Of a stretch of DNA of 64,000 nucleotides, positions 61,440-64,000 are shown one piece after another. The DNA lies in assembly GCA_963969365.1 (NCBI GenBank), contig OZ017749.1, forward strand, positions 1,984,001 through 2,048,000. Reading direction: 5' to 3'. The notes beneath the pieces were generated by a model, which was not told where the DNA came from, searched no databases, and saw only the letters and a list, made by a program, of their open reading frames with translations. A program made the position numbers and the translations under genes. Position 1 is the stretch's first letter; each line of letters begins with the position of its first letter. This DNA is from Asterochloris sp. CNOR1. Taxonomy: Eukaryota > Chlorophyta > Trebouxiophyceae > Trebouxiales > Trebouxiaceae.

Positions 61440-61489
61440 TGATCCTCGAGCTGCTGCCTTGCTTAGACTTCATCGTAGCCTGCTCTAAG

Positions 61490-62070
61490 AAAGTAGCCAG
61501 CTCTGTCTGCCTGAGCACAGACTAATGCTGAGCAGAAAGGACTGGCACGCGCATGCAAGCCCTTCCCCCTTGACTTTTGGTGAATTTGGTGATGCTCACC
61601 GGTCAAGACCAGCTGTATTTGGGGTAGCACAGATTCACGTCAAGCAGAAGGGATGGACAGGAGCACATGACAAGGGCATACGAGCCCCCACCCCTCCTGA
61701 CATGAGGTCCCCCTCCCCTGACTTTTAGTGAGTGTGGTGGTGCTTGCAAGGTTCAGCTCTGTCTGCTTCAGCAAAGACTGAAGTCAATCAAGAAGGATCG
61801 GCCCGCCTGCATGAGCCCTCCTCTTCTGTTTCTTGGTGTTCATGGTGACAATGCCTGCCCAGACCAGCTTTGTTCGTCCTAGCACAACTTGATGTTGAGC
61901 AAAAGGGATGGACATGAGGCCCCCGTCCCCTGGATTTGGTGATTTTGGTGATGCCCAGCCACTGAAGCTTCATCTACTTCAGCACAGACTGTGTTGAGCA
62001 GGACAATCACTGGAAGACATGAGCCCCTCCTCCCCTGGAATTTGGCAACTTTGGTGCACTCACCTACCCA
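61490..62070. repeat. Diverged minisatellite, about five units of roughly 100-145 bp
   Basis: Units begin agcacagact...gagcagaaaggactggca at about 61514, 61626, 61770, 61880 and 61981, each followed by a gagccc/cctcccctga element and a tttggtgaatttggtgatgc-like element. Copies differ by many substitutions and by length. The array lies between the HUH-like ORF and the zinc-finger exons, possibly inside an intron. Confidence 0.75.
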
Positions 62071-62099
62071 TATAACAGGTCACATCCTCTGCTCACCTC

Positions 62100-62454
62100 A
62101 ATGTCCTTGAAGCTGATGCGTGATGGCTGTGACACAGCTGCTGACGCCTGAGCACTCAGCTTGGCCTGGTCCGCCTCCTCCTGGTTTCTCTGCAGGACAG
62201 TGAGAGCTGTGGGCCTGCTGGAGCCAAGGCCCTCTGTGAGCGGAATGCCAGCTTCCACAACACACCTTCTGTGCCTTTGCTGCAGCCAGTGCCTCCTCCT
62301 ATTCCTGCTTCGTGATGCAGTTGCTGTCTGGGTCTTTTTTAGCGTCTGTCAGGAGGTCCCACCCCTTGCAATTAATTTTGCGCAGCTTCATGTGCGCTAC
62401 GAAGTGTCCCCGCAGGTCACTGAAGTGGTGGCAGGCAGGGCAGCGGAATGGCAT
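62100..62454 (-). CDS. C2H2-like zinc-finger plus coiled exons, possibly 5' part of the HUH-like gene
   Basis: From ATG 62454 the minus strand reads MPFRCPACHHFSDLRGHFVA H, a C-x2-C-x8-H-x3-H zinc finger, then MKLRKINCKGWDLLTDAKKD. A helical stretch follows (EEALAAAKAQK, donor gtgtgt) in which one in-frame TAG occurs. A second exon (RNQEEADQAKLSAQASAAVS, SRISFKDIE) ends at a gtgagc donor near 62101. Orientation and placement suit a 5' end for the HUH-like ORF, with the minisatellite inside the intron, but this joining is inference. The TAG means the finger exon may be a decayed or differently spliced piece. Confidence 0.4.
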
Positions 62455-63330
62455 GGTGGCCAGTGAAACCGGGGTGCCGGTCAGGAGGGAAGCTCATTGA
62501 CTTTCCTTTTGCATACTTCAAATCAATCATCACTCAGCAAGTCTAGGTGGGGCATAAGCACCATGAGTGAGCTCTGCCGCGAAGCAGCCCTTTAAGTTTC
62601 ACGCCTTGTCGCAGGGTGTTACATGGCTTACTTTAGGTCGAAGTCACTCAGGGAGGCCATGTTAGCTATCCTGGAAAGTGAGATCTGCGCTCTACCTGCT
62701 AGGCTTGCCTGCATCGGCAGAGCCGAAGACAACGGCTGCTTTCAGGGAGAGCAGCCAGCAAAGTGTCTTTGTTGGGCTGCAGGGGTTAATCTGCAGGGTG
62801 TGCTGGTCCAGGACGCTTTCACGACTAGTGTATGCTCTAACGCCTGAGCATCTGTTGGTGTTGTGATCTGCAGAGCTGAGGCAGAGGAGCTGCCTGTTGG
62901 GCCAGGCAGCCTTTGGAGGCATGCTCCAGGCCCGGGAGGGGGGGGGGTGTCAGGGCTGCAGAGCTTTGTATATTGTACAGCAGCAAGCAGCACTCCTCGC
63001 AGGCAGTGTTGTTCAGGGCACCGCAATAAGGAGTCAGCACTGCCTTTCCTGAAGCTGCGCCATCCTTTCCAATGCATGGGAGGCTTTGACTCACACTTCC
63101 TGCTGAAGCTTAACTACTGCAAACCTTCATGAGGAGAACTGCAAACTGCTTGGTGCTAAAGTCTCTCATGTAAACTATCATGTCTGAGTGTGAGGGGGCC
63201 ATCCAATCCGGCAAAGCGGGGCAAGAAAAGGGAGGCGGCCCTGATGCCAACGGCAATGTGATGCACGCACACAGGTCTGTAGCTGTAACAAAACATGCCC
63301 AACATTCACAGCAGCAGAGCTGGCAAAGGG
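62455..63330. other. Region with no firmly supported gene
   Basis: Short frames exist, for example on the plus strand from 62623 (MAYFRSKSLREAMLAILESE) and from 62863, but I recognise nothing and see no consistent splice structure. A run of ten G residues lies at 62938-62947. Part of this region may be the 3' UTR of the LRR-like gene. Confidence 0.4.
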
Positions 63331-64000
63331 TCACTGTGGCAGCTGGCCACTCCAGTGGGCAGCCGGGCAGCATGTCGGGGAGCAGATGACGACAAAGGTG
63401 GCAGGCAGGAGGCGCTGCAGCTCGTGACAGCAGCAGTGGCAGGCCTTGTCAAAGCTGTCTGCATCGTAGTCATTTTCTGGGCCCGGCAACACCCCGACGT
63501 CCAGCACGCTGAGCTGCCTTAGCTGCTGCAGGGGCGGGCCCTTTGGAAACAAGTTTGCCAGAGTGGGCTCCAGTGGCTGGGGTATTTGTTGCTGCTCTGC
63601 TGCCAACTCAAGCTCCTTCAGGCTCTCTGGGAGGGACAGCACAATTTCCTCCACCCTTTGGAAGCCGCACACCATCGACAATGACTGAAGGTTGCTGCAG
63701 GCCAGGGTGAAGGACTCAGTACTTGCGCTTCAGAAGGTAGCTACACCCACGGAAGCAGGCGAGAAACCAGCAGCTGCACAAGAGCCCGCACAATACACAG
63801 GCACCAGACCCGCACCCACTTGCAGTTTGACGGTCAGTGGGCAGCTTGTCGTTGTATGCCGTCACAAAAACCATTTCGCACCGTGCAGAGCTCATAGCCA
63901 GAAGCAAGGCGTTGGAGCCTGCCGGCAGGTTGGGTTGTGCGGCAGAGCGCAACCTGGCAACATCTTGCTGCACTGCATGCCTGGCCTGTGGCAATCTGCA
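63331..64000 (-). CDS. Leucine-rich-repeat-like protein, 3' part (5' end outside window)
   Basis: The exon at about 63715-63331 reads FTLACSNLQSLSMVCGF, VEEIVLSLPESLKELELAAE, PPLQQLRQLSVLDVGVLPGP and HELQRLLPATFVVICSP before a stop at 63331. The Leu spacing (LxxLxLxxxxL) suggests irregular LRRs such as those of F-box/LRR or intracellular LRR proteins. A second exon-like frame at about 64000-63815 (VARLRSAAQPNLPAGSNALL) probably belongs to the same gene. No other domain is in view, so function cannot be inferred. Confidence 0.5.

Noticed and set aside
62938-62947. Run of ten G residues as a regulatory feature
   Set aside because: A homopolymer with no companion G-tracts at quadruplex spacing; it may also be a sequencing-length uncertainty.

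Overview
The window looks like nuclear DNA of a chlorophyte green alga, most likely a trebouxiophyte. This is inferred from intron-dense genes with short exons, many GCAG/CTGCAG acceptors and GT donors, plastid-type proteins with N-terminal transit-like sequences (heme oxygenase, TGD1, a DUF1995 protein), and a mixture of plant-like and animal/protist-like housekeeping genes. No species can be named from the sequence alone. I found no tRNA, rRNA or CRISPR array.

Layout, left to right: a 5'-truncated TTLL12 gene (+, 1-3216); a membrane protein with a GET2/CAML-type basic motif (-, 3618-5949); two nearly identical 5'-truncated LINE copies in tandem (-, 5950-8117), which sit directly against the start codon of that membrane-protein gene; an RMD5/GID2 ubiquitin ligase gene (-, 8196-10838) whose start overlaps that of a GNAT acetyltransferase gene (+, 10825-11735); a TRF4/PAPD5 poly(A) polymerase (+, to 15602); plastid heme oxygenase (-, 16023-18154); EMC4 (-, 19769-20816); a very long MPS1/TTK checkpoint kinase gene (+, 21075-31635); a cytochrome P450 resembling the CYP711 clan (+, to 37745); DHX35 helicase (-, 38203-44725) and FEN1 (+, 44933-48866), back to back; an unidentified multi-pass membrane protein (-, to 50824) and the plastid lipid-transporter permease TGD1 (+, 50936-52947), back to back; and a DUF1995 plastid protein (-, 53028-54441).

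The right part (about 54.5-62.5 kb) has a different character. It holds a coiled-coil protein with a PD-(D/E)XK-like nuclease domain (-), a Crypton-like tyrosine recombinase gene (+), an intronless ORF with an HUH-type motif and a paired-tyrosine motif (-), zinc-finger exons upstream of it, a diverged minisatellite and several hairpins. This is the most likely place for an undescribed mobile or domesticated element. The window closes with the 3' part of a leucine-rich, LRR-like gene (-).

Two architectural themes recur. Many genes form divergent pairs with about 100-300 bp between start codons. In three genes an exon edge and its splice donor are locally duplicated into the neighbouring intron. 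The genes themselves are mostly unrelated housekeeping functions (DNA replication, spindle checkpoint, RNA processing, ER membrane-protein insertion, plastid lipid and bilin metabolism), so co-location does not indicate a pathway.
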